A stretch of DNA of 64,000 nt from Acephala macrosclerotiorum (Eukaryota > Ascomycota > Leotiomycetes > Helotiales > Mollisiaceae): the NCBI GenBank assembly GCA_014904845.1, contig MU119369.1, positions 48,452-112,451 of the forward strand. Direction: 5' to 3'. Positions 55,931-64,000 of the stretch are shown piece after piece. A program made the translations under genes and the position numbers. The notes below the pieces were generated by a model that saw only the letters and a list, made by a program, of their open reading frames with translations, was not told the origin of the DNA and searched no databases. Position 1 is the stretch's first letter. Every line of letters begins with the position of its first letter.

Positions 55931-57420
55931 ATGGAGGTATTGACAGCGCTTGCATCTTGCGTTCGCTCTGCTTGCAGTGCTTACCTCGCCATTAAAGAAC
56001 ATGGAGCGGATTCTGGGATCGACCCCGAGTTGTGTATTCGGGATTTCATTCGCATTGTCACCAATTATGCGGTGTACCGAGAAGACGGCAAGGCCCAATC
56101 AAGACTAGAGCGTCGAGGTAGGGCTTGATCTATGGCGGCCCAGCTTGTTTTGGATACTTCAACGCCGCACACGTACTATGAATCGAGAGCTTCCCGAGCC
56201 GCAGAAACTAATAGATGATTGACTCGGACGGCTCCTTGAGGCAGCTTCTTTCGTTGGTGAAATCACTAGAATCGACATTTTGACGGAGCATCTGTTTGAA
56301 TCTCTCAAGTGCTACTTAGAGGTCAGCGATTTTGGCAACAATTTCCTGTTCGACATTTTGAAACAATCTGGTCAGGGTCGCACAAATCACAAATGGGATG
56401 TTACCCCTGTTCAACTACTTACACACGTAAAAGACCAGGTCAGGCTCCTCGTCGTGAGGAGGAATAGAATACCACGAGCGGTGGATGTACCAGTAATAGT
56501 GAGTGACGGCAGCCATGGTGGCGTTATAGGTTGTGGTGAAATTGTAGCACAACGCAGAGGAGGCTCCGTATCGAACTGAGCAGAGAATCTTGGAGAGATG
56601 ACTGAGTTGCTGAATGAGAGCAAGCCTGTAGTACATGTGCTAGAGGAGATTCTGCATTGCACTGAACAGAGAGTATTTGGGGAGGAATTGAGAGCGTCAC
56701 TGGTGGTTGGGGTGACTGGTAGAAGGATGCATGTTTCAAAGATGTGTTCTGCAGCGAGTTGAGCATAGGATCTTGGGAATGGTTGTGTTAGTGAGTGAGA
56801 GCAGCCTGTAGCACACGAACTAGAGAATATTTTACATTGGATTGAACATAAGGCTCCCCAATGCACAACCACGTTTCCTTTCACAACGACCTCTGAAAAT
56901 AGGAACATGTAAGCACGACATGCCGCCATGCTTCCTTTCCTAATAATTGCCCCTCGCTGAGGTAGTGTCGAGAACAAGGCGTTATGAAAGACCATAGACT
57001 GAATCGTTTTTACTTTGTCCATGATATGCAGTGGGAGAAATTTGAGACGATTGAAGCACCAAGCCAAGCGCGACTAAATCGAGTGTCCAGACCGCAAGGA
57101 GACATTAAGACTTTTTGTTCAACCGCCCTGACTGCAATGACCTTTCTGACCTCTTACCCGGAGATAGTTGGTGTCGAGCCAAGAATTGCCACACTCACCT
57201 CGAGATCAAGTGCTTAAACTGCAACAACCCCTCAGAGACTCCATGTCCAACTTTGAAACTCGCTCATAGAAGCCCGAGGTAACTGAGACTCGAAATAAGC
57301 ATCGTCATACCCATCATGCAGTCGAGTGTGCAGACTGCAAACGAAACCTCGAGGCTCTCTGCTCGTATAGAATTCCTTAGTCAGACAGCAAATCGTGGGT
57401 TATATCGAGACTCAAAATGC
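55931..57420 (+). pseudogene. Fragmented gene with Cys/His-rich segments
   Basis: ATG 55931 gives MEVLTALASCVRSACSAYLA, an amphipathic helical start that stops at 56126. A second protein-like piece (56215-56480) reads LLEAASFVGEITRIDILTEH and FGNNFLFDILKQSG. A third (56613-56760) reads MTELLNESKPVVHVLEEIL. Further on, at ~57170-57260, CRAKNCHTHLEIKCLNCNN and, at ~57320-57375, HTHHAVECADCKRNLEALC are Cys/His-rich and zinc-binding in style. Frames change and stops intervene, so no intact product is possible as read. The minus-strand ORF 56411-57067 over this stretch is regarded as a shadow. Confidence 0.35.
56583..56853. repeat. Diverged 184-bp tandem duplication
   Basis: Two related units start near 56583 (agaatcttggagagatg) and 56767 (aggatcttgggaatggtt). 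Both continue with gagtgagagca(a)gcctgtag-type sequence, then a ctagag segment and an attctgcattgcactgaaca/attttacattggattgaaca segment. Spacing is 184 bp. Confidence 0.55.
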
Positions 57421-57864
57421 ACAGTCAAGGCTATCCGTATCTATAATTCCAGGAAGATGCTGCATCGTGTATCGTCATTACAATAACAAACTGGGGGATA
57501 AGCGGAATCAGAGGGCCCTAACGAAAGCTGGTTGGTAACTTGACCAACATCCAGCAATTGAGCATCTGTGAAGTCGATTTATGTCTGTGTCGGACCCAGT
57601 TACACCGAGAGTATAACGCAGACGTGCAGGTTAATAATGGATCGAGTGTTGTATGAAATGAGAGCGAATAAATCTATATCGGCACTTGCCCTAATCAAAC
57701 GATGGGGACATTGTTCGAAAGCTAGGTTGCCATTGAATCCGACTTGGATCTGCTTAGCTCTCTAAAGGAGATTATCATCCTGTTTGGACGGAAATGCCCA
57801 AAGGTATTCGATTGACTAACTAGATACAACGAGCGGGTGTTATCACGACCAACCCATTTCGGTC

Positions 57865-58065
57865 AAGGCCGCTATATGAGATACCAAGAGTGGTTCTCTT
57901 GATTGCTCCAAGTATCGAAGGCGAATAGATGCTCTAATATCGAATAGTACTTTGAAAGGAGGTTGCCATCCCGTCTCAAACAAGGTCGCTAGATGAGATA
58001 CTAAGAGCGTTTCTCTCGTTTGCTTCAGGATTGAGGGCGAATAGCTACTCTAGTGTCGACTGATG
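57865..58065. repeat. Direct repeat, 117-bp spacing
   Basis: Two ~85-bp copies starting at 57865 (aaggccgctatatgagatac) and 57982 (aaggtcgctagatgagatac), each continuing with aagag.g.ttctct..(a)ttgctcca/cttca and a ggcgaatag.t.ctcta segment. Roughly 75% identical by eye. Confidence 0.6.
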
Positions 58066-58132
58066 GTATTAGATGACCATGTTCTTGTATTGTGGATAAG
58101 GTAAAGAGAAGAGAAGAGAAGTGTATGTCTTA

Positions 58133-58560
58133 CCTCCTCCGCTCTCCCTACTGGCATCCGCCATACCACCACGACCAGCGCCACGGTCATCTATTGACGT
58201 CCAGTCAGCTCTTCATTCGGCCAAAGCACCACTATGGGATGGAACGAAGAATCCTCACTTCCTCTGCCCTCTCTGTTGGCATCCACCGTACCACCACAGC
58301 TAGTGCCGCTGTCGCCCATTGCTGTTAAATTAGCTCTTCGTTCTGCCAGTGTACCGAGGAACCCCGCCTCCTCTGCTCTCCCCGCCGTACCACCACGACC
58401 AGCACCACCGTTACCCGTTATTTGCATATTAGCTTTGCGTCACGAGTTGAATTAGCTGCGAGATGAGAAATGCCGCACCTCCTCAACTCTCCCTGTTGGC
58501 ATCCATCGCACCTCCACGGCGAGCGCCACCGTCCCCGCCAGATGCTCTCAAGCAGCCTCG
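58133..58560. repeat. Four diverged tandem units of about 110-123 bp
   Basis: Units begin near 58133, 58256, 58365 and 58476 with CTCCTC(C/T)GCTCTCCC-type sequence. They run through (t)ggcatcc, (a)ccaccacgaccagc and end in (a)ttagctctt-like sequence. In the plus frame the first two units read as proline/serine-rich SLLASAIPPRPAPRSS and SLLASTVPPQLVPLSP. Unit lengths are not all multiples of three. Confidence 0.6.
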
Positions 58561-59630
58561 CCAGGAATGATCACGATTGACCATACTGGGGTTCAGCAGG
58601 CAAAGGAGATGGATGCTCGGTGGTGTTGCTGTGTGGATCTCTTGTCGTATGTTTTGATGATCCTCTTCTCGACTTGTCTCGTTTCGACGATGGCTGGTCC
58701 TCGCACTTCCTCCTGATGACGGGTCATCTTCCTAGTATATCCACATGCCCTTACGTCCTCCGTCAGCCACATATGCCTTACTTTGGACAGTAATTAACAG
58801 ACTTACCTCCGCTGCTCACTCAATTCTTCGCGGGAGTTGTGGCTTGGTTGCGATACATCGCGTCCGAGGGGAGTGCCTGCTCAAGGCAAAGGGTTTTGAC
58901 ATACGCAGGGCATATTGCGGGAGGCCTATGGGTATTGGTACAGTTCCTTGCATGAATTAAGGGTAAGTACTTGGCCCAGATTCTTTTGTTCCAAAGGCCG
59001 GCGATGGCAAGGACCCCCCAAATCTCCGCAGAAACTGTGGACGAGCGGGGAGAGGCCTGCGGATGGAGTTCGGCAAGAAGATTTGTTGGTGTCATCTCGA
59101 AGCGGTCACGACACTTCTTCCAGAGCATCTCCCTTTATCGATCTCTTCTGTGGGGTGTGAAGTCTATTTCACACCGTATTCTGGTCACCATTGGCATTAC
59201 GTTTATCCGGCCTCCATGTTTTCCGAATCTCCATCTACGAACGACCGCAATCCGACTCAACGCCTCGCGAGGAACGAAAAGCGCTTGCAGCAAAGGAGAC
59301 TATGAGCCGACGGTCGAATACTCGAAGTTGATGATCTACAAGCGATAGGAAGGGAGTGGGAACATTTTGCACGATCACGCTACCGATCTTCTTGCCATAC
59401 AACGTACCGGATGATCACTTCACTGTGAGCTCAAATGGTCATGTTCGAGAAACGAACCCGATGCCGAACCGGTAGCCCTATCGAATTCCAATCGCAGAGT
59501 TTGGCAAAAAAGAAAAACGAGGTGACTGGAGGCAGACGGACCGAAGCCTTTTCGAATTACCACGAAAACCCGAATGCGGGGAATCGCGAGGCAATTGTCA
59601 AGATACATCTTTAGACTCGACTTTCAAAGA
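58561..59630. other. No supported gene; one protein-like fragment
   Basis: About 1.07 kb. At ~59155-59305 the plus strand reads CEVYFTPYSGHHWHYVYPAS then RNPTQRLARNEKRLQQRRL, which looks like real but isolated coding sequence, closed by a stop at 59303-59305. Nothing else recognised. Confidence 0.3.
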
Positions 59631-59631
59631 G

Positions 59632-60186
59632 ATGCAATATGAAGTCAAGAGGCTGAGGGTGCACGAGCAGAAGCAAGAGTTGATATTCGCTACGATCTAC
59701 AACTTCAACCTCTTTTTCTCTCTACCACTTCCTCCCCACCAACAACCTCATCAAAACCTCATGCCAACCATACGAAACCTCCCAATGGAGTTTCTTCTGG
59801 AACGCGCAAAGACTACCAACAGGATACACCCACCAGAGAGAGCTGGCGAAACTACAATCGAGTTGTGGAACCTCATTTACCAAAGTCGATCACTTCCTCA
59901 TCAACTTCATCGAAACCTCATGTCAATCATAGTCAGACCAAACCTCCAGATAGAGCTTCTTCTGGAACACACAAATACTACCAACGGGACACACCCACCG
60001 GAGGGAGTCGGTGAATCTGTCACTACCGTCGAGTTGTGGGAGCTCTTCATCAGAATCAAACCAAAGTCAGGCGTGGCATGCCATTTGCACCTGCGGAATT
60101 CCATCGCGCGATCTCAGAGCGGCAGAAGAAGAACGGGCAAGCGTCTACGATCGCGATATTTCTCAATTGGCCCGTCGGATCCCTAA
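59632..60186 (+). repeat. Two 165-bp tandem units with a low-complexity coding-like frame
   Basis: Units start at 59726 and 59891 (cacttcctc), spacing 165 bp, a multiple of three. In one frame both read as a linker of the type SSKPHANHTKPPNGVSSGT followed by a DYQQDTPT segment (second copy SSKPHVNHSQTKPPDRASS). After the second unit the sequence continues MPFAPAEFHRAISERQKK. A third copy with SSKPQANHDDQTKPPNGVP lies at 63450-63575. A different frame is open for 184 residues (59632-60186), but conservation of the first frame across three copies favours it as the ancestral coding frame. Confidence 0.5.
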
Positions 60187-61856
60187 CCGGCAGATAGAGA
60201 AGCAGGAGCAGGAGTCGACGCAAGGTCCAGCCGTTCGGGTTGTTTGCTTCCAGTCTCTGTGAATGTTCGTGATTGTGCAAGTGGTTTGAAGTCGCCAGTA
60301 TTATGAAGTGGACGTGTGGTAATTCTTCTTTGGGCAAGACTATGGCGAGTTTCATGATACGATATTCGTGAAAACTGCTGATACTTCAATACTGAGGATG
60401 TAGGAATCCCGAGCCTAACATCCCAAACGGTATCCACGAAAATTCGACAAGCACGCCATGGTATACTTCCGAGAGGAGAAGCCAAAACATATATACGAAG
60501 TCAATGCACGCCCACCATGCGAAAAATGTCCTAGACTGGAAGATCATATTCAAGAAAGAGGACAGATACGCAGTCGAGTACTCGGGAGCTCGCGAGCTGT
60601 GACAAGCCAGGGACAGCCTACGACAATATGGCCAAGGCGGTGCATGCGAAAGAGATTGAGCAGCAGAAGGAGTGACAAAGGCAAGAGAATGGGGATATGA
60701 GCAGGAGGGACGAGCCAAGGGAAAGATGTGGGATAGGAAAGGAAGATATCATATGGTGCCTAATCCTGGAGAACTGCGACACTTGGCACAGCAACTCAAT
60801 ATCGGACACAGCAGGTCGAAACAGAATACCATCGCCGTCCAGGTAATAATCAAACTCTGACCGAAGTCACAAGTATGAAACACAAAGACGAGGTGGAGAC
60901 GGATCTTAAGGGCTTCGAATGGCATACTGCGGGGGATTCCGCCCTGCTACGAACGATGACTTCAAGAAGCAATATACGATCCTGCATACGAGATGTCGTG
61001 CGTTTACAAGCAAGCAAGTAGGAATAACCTGGATACTACATCGAAGTTATCAGCTTGTACGAAGAGGAGATGGCGAAGGAGATGGCGGGCATCACAAGAA
61101 TATCGAGGAACTGGATATTGGTGGCTGTCACAAGGTTTCGATGTTCCAGGTTAGCATACGCATTGCCAATCGCACAACGTCTCTCTTCCACTCAAAAACA
61201 CAACTAGCATGCACACTACCCCAATATCATTTGCTTGCATGAGGAGGGACGATCAGGCTAGGAGTTGGATAACAGCTTTGGCTCCGCTGCTCCGATAATT
61301 GAGCCCGGCATCAGAATTTAACGGGTTTCGTCACATCTGCCACTCATTTACAAGCACTGGGAACTTGGATACTCTGCTCGAGTTATCGGTTTACAGGAAG
61401 ATGAAATGGCGAGGCTGCAGAAGCAAATCGGGGAGCTTGGGGAAGGGTTATGACGCTCTCTCCCCAAATCTACTCTTTGCCCACCAACGGGGAATATATC
61501 TTGACAGAGGCGAGGTGTCGGTCTCCAGCAATGACTTCCTCCACCTTTCCCCTTTCATTCAGTTGGTCAGCAGGGCGAGAGTCTCTTTGTATGAGTGGAC
61601 ATCGTTTTCTCCGTGTGGATAGATGTCGTCTTTCAGTCGAGGTTCTCCCTACTCTCTCTCCTGTTCATTGGCAGGAAGCGAATCTCCTTATACAAGTCAG
61701 CTTCTGTCTTCGGCCCAGGCCTTCTCTGCTCTCTCCCAATTGATCAGCGGGACGTGGATCTCTTTGCATGAGTGGGTGACCGTCGGAATCAGCGGCTAGG
61801 CAATCATCTTCGTCTTACGGACAACCCGCAGAACTAGCTTCGAATGACGAAAGAGT
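60187..61856. other. Gene-poor, fragments only
   Basis: 1.67 kb of short ORFs. A Cys-containing snippet PPCEKCPRLEDHIQER is seen at ~60510-60555, and charged helical snippets at 60660-60900. No intact gene. Confidence 0.3.
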
Positions 61857-62387
61857 GTGACAGATGAGGAACGACAGATGGCTACTGGTAATCGAGCCAG
61901 ACATACATCTCTTTATCTTCCTGCCCTCTTACTCGAACATTTCAAGTCGGCTCACAAGAACCAATGCGAGAATTGTAACGATGCATTCAATGACGAGGAG
62001 GCTCTAACCGGTTGCCAACCTCTGGTTCTGGCCGCCTTCGCCTTTCTGGCTCCTCTACTGTATACCCCAATTGAATATTCCAGCTCAGCTCACGGGCTTC
62101 GATGTCGAAGGCACGATGCTGCATGCGGCAATAAGAAGACCACGAGCAGTCACCGACGAAGACATCATACTGAGTGCCAGGTACTCCTCAATACTGGCGA
62201 CAACCTCGCAGAACACACTAAGCTGCACCTTCTAGTGACAACGACCATGGCTGCATGCGGACAAGGAGCACATTCGAAGTACAAATACATCAATTGCGAC
62301 AATGTGCTCAGTTTCTGGGTGGTAACAACTCAAATTTTGCAAGCACATTTCCTTCGCTACAAGCTATGCCCGGCTGTGTTTCACTAG
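61857..62387 (+). pseudogene. C2H2 zinc-finger-like relic
   Basis: The 176-residue open frame contains LLEHFKSAHKNQCENCNDAFNDEEAL, i.e. the end of one C2H2 finger (H-x4-H) followed by the CxxC start of the next, and farther on ECQVLLNTGDNLAEHTKLH, the second half of another finger with its CxxC damaged. Spacing between the pieces and loss of paired Cys/His show that no complete finger remains in frame. The starting codon is not ATG. Likely remnant of a multi-finger protein. Confidence 0.4.
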
Positions 62388-62417
62388 TCTGCAATATTCT
62401 CGAGGCATGTTACTAAG

Positions 62418-62756
62418 ATGCATACATCGGTCCTTGTGATCAGTGCAAGTACGGAGACTGATTCCATTCCAGACCCTGGCGGTGCCGAAAATTCCGGACT
62501 GGATTCATACAATACCTCGATATACACTTCCTCTGAAGGCTCTTTCCACGACGCTCCGCTCTCTCAAACTTACGCTTTGCCACAGACTAATTCCATTCCA
62601 GACCCGGTCAATGCCGAAATAAGTGACCAAAAAGGCTCTTCTGACTCGGCTTCTCAACTTAAATTGTCATACGAGCTAGTTCATGCCCTCACTTTCAATC
62701 CCCCAGTCTATTTAAGACAATCAAGCATGCCAGGTTGGATGTCGCATACAGCATGA
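62418..62756 (+). CDS. Possible hypothetical protein with an internal repeat
   Basis: 112-residue ORF from ATG 62418 with acidic/Ser composition. It repeats TDSIPDPGGAENSG and TNSIPDPVNAEISD about 45 residues apart, and ends LTFNPPVYLRQSSMPGWMSH. It could be an exon of the surrounding zinc-finger-like remnant rather than an independent gene. Confidence 0.3.
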   Translation: MHTSVLVISASTETDSIPDPGGAENSGLDSYNTSIYTSSEGSFHDAPLSQTYALPQTNSIPDPVNAEISDQKGSSDSASQLKLSYELVHALTFNPPVYLRQSSMPGWMSHTA

Positions 62757-63040
62757 TCTTCTGTCATCTAACAGCCATCAACTCTTTTCGCAGATTGTGA
62801 ATTTCATAAAGTTCAGGCGAGCGACAAGAAGTGGATGGCGGCGTGGTCGCTCAGTCTCTGCTAACTTGGTCATCACACTGCTCCGAAGACAGAAGTTCCA
62901 ACAACATATGCCGAACAGATGAAGAACCTCCAGCTTCTGAGTAAGTCTTTCTTTCTGTCAGGGGTCGAGCGCTAACAATGATTTAGGCACAATCAGCTGA
63001 GTGCATCAATCCGACTGTTGCTTGCGAGTTCATGGGTATT

Positions 63041-63360
63041 TGCCATGTCTGTGACCAACAAGGTCATCACCTTCCAATTTGTCTGAACAAATCTGGCTCC
63101 ATTTGTCGCAATTTCCAATATTGAATTCACGGGAGCGGTGCTGGTTGTCTTACGAAGGCCCCCAAGGCTCCTCTCTACAGGCCGCAATTGTCAACAGGAG
63201 GATCATGAGGTCACCGCAGATTATCTGAGCGAACTTGCTTCCATCTGTCGCAACTGCCAGCAGGAGGGTTAGAGGCGGCCAACTGTTAATTACCCGAACA
63301 AGCCTGCTTCTATCTGTTGTAACTGCTAACGGGAGGATCACGAGACCATCGACTCATGCA
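63041..63360 (+). pseudogene. Array of degenerate CCHC zinc knuckles
   Basis: The plus strand encodes CHVCDQQGHHLPIC at 63041-63082, an exact C-x2-C-x4-H-x4-C zinc knuckle. Damaged relatives follow: RNCQQEDHEVTADY (~63183), CRNCQQEG then stop (~63246) and CCNC-stop-REDHETIDSC (~63315-63359). Units are separated by ~60-70 bp with shared flanks (ASICRN, ASICCN). Stops and lost ligands indicate decay. CCHC arrays occur in CNBP/Gis2-type nucleic-acid-binding proteins and in retroelement Gag; here neither context is visible. Confidence 0.5.
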
Positions 63361-63439
63361 AGTCAAAACAATGGCTATCAACACCAGTCCATTACCTCTT
63401 GTGTGAGAGCTTCCCAGTCCACAAGCAGGTTCAACCTTC

Positions 63440-63590
63440 TTTCCCTTCTACCACTTCCCATTTTACGACGACAACAACCTCATCAAAACCTCAAGCCAAC
63501 CATGATGACCAAACCAAGCCTCCAAACGGAGTTCCCTCTAGAATGCGCGAAGACTACCAATAGGAGAAATCCACTAGAGCATGAATAAAC
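63440..63590. repeat. Third copy of the 165-bp unit seen at 59.7-60.0 kb
   Basis: Matches the 59726 and 59891 units through caacctcatcaaaacctca, gccaacca, accaagcctccaaacggagt and gcgcgaagactaccaa. It lies 3.7 kb from the other copies in the same orientation. Confidence 0.6.
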
Positions 63591-63600
63591 CACTTCCAAG

Positions 63601-63957
63601 CAGCTGCGGAAGCTCTTTTACGACTACCAGACCAAAGTCAAGCTTGACATGCCGTTTGCAGCCGCGGAATCTCTTTTACGATCACCAAGCCAGCATCAAG
63701 CAAGACATGCCATTACGCGCGAAGACCACCCATAAAACAAACTCACTAGAGCATGCAAGTAAATAAATCACGTCCAAGCAGCTGCGGAAGCTCTTTTACG
63801 ACCACCAAACCAACGCCAAGCTTGACATGCCGTTTGCAGCTGTGGAAGCTCTTTTACGATCACCAAGCCAACGTCAGCCAACGTCAAGCTTACGTCTGCA
63901 GCTGTGGAAGCTCTTTTACGATCACCAAACCAACGCCGAGCTCGACATGCCGTTTGC
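63601..63957. repeat. 58-bp minisatellite-like tandem repeats
   Basis: Copies of cagctg(c/t)ggaagctctttt + acga(c/t)caccaaaccaacgccaagct(t/c)gacatgccgtttg start at 63601, 63659, 63779, 63837 and 63899, with steps of 58, (120), 58 and 62 bp. The last copy reads in one frame FYDHQTNAELDMPFAPAE, the same MPFAPAE found after the 165-bp units at ~60.08 kb, linking the two repeat families. Because 58 is not a multiple of three, the array cannot stay in one frame. The array may run on beyond the window. Confidence 0.75.
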
Positions 63958-64000
63958 ACCCGCCGAAGTCTATTACGACATCACAGAGCAATAGATCGTT

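Noticed and set aside
56411..57067. Minus-strand ORF of 218 residues with an internal repeat
   Set aside because: Its internal repeat is simply the 184-bp DNA duplication. The plus strand shows better helical and Cys/His-rich reading, and there is no recognisable motif in the minus frame.
63601..63957. CRISPR-like array
   Set aside because: Copies are contiguous 58-bp units without spacers in a eukaryotic genome; this is a minisatellite-type tandem repeat.

Overview
The window reads as nuclear DNA of a filamentous ascomycete (Pezizomycotina). Genes are split by many short introns of about 40-65 bp with GTRNGT-type donors and CTAAC-like branch sites. Typical Pezizomycotina families are present: a HET-domain protein, DUF6594, a YTP1-like protein, an ascomycete laccase, an S28 peptidase, a Hob3 BAR protein, and 5-aminolevulinate synthase with heme regulatory motifs. 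AT-rich islands suggest old repeat-induced point mutation. A Leotiomycetes (Helotiales-like) source is my guess from general gene content; nothing here proves it. I found no tRNA, rRNA, CRISPR array or viral gene.

Layout. 1-5.1 kb: the end of an acidic protein, then a decayed copy and an intact copy of one coiled-coil family. 5.1-20 kb: 5-aminolevulinate synthase, a coiled-coil protein with a CxxC-containing C-terminus, a single-pass membrane glycoprotein, a DTG-containing retropepsin-like protein and a DUF6594 membrane protein. 21-32 kb: an AT-rich island, a decayed D-lactate dehydrogenase, a short-chain dehydrogenase, an S28 serine carboxypeptidase, a small heat-shock protein and a frameshifted cyanovirin-N-like lectin gene. 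32-45 kb: a third coiled-coil family member, then a dense, mostly housekeeping block (YTP1-like, DUF6640-like, peptidyl-tRNA hydrolase, Hob3, a small basic protein, a membrane protein, a truncated ketopantoate reductase, an acetate-transporter-family protein). 45-53 kb: a HET protein, a TIR/TSD-bearing miniature element and a secreted laccase. 53-64 kb: almost no intact gene. This stretch holds eroded coding fragments (C2H2-like, CCHC zinc-knuckle-like, other Cys/His-rich), several unrelated tandem duplications of 58-184 bp, and copies of one unit about 3.7 kb apart.

The genes do not form an obvious pathway or secondary-metabolite cluster. The strongest themes are (i) a lineage-type coiled-coil family with three members in 33 kb, one dead, (ii) several genes caught at different stages of decay, and (iii) a repeat-rich right end. 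Splice sites were assigned by eye from reading frame, donor/acceptor sequence and family alignment from memory. No database search was run.
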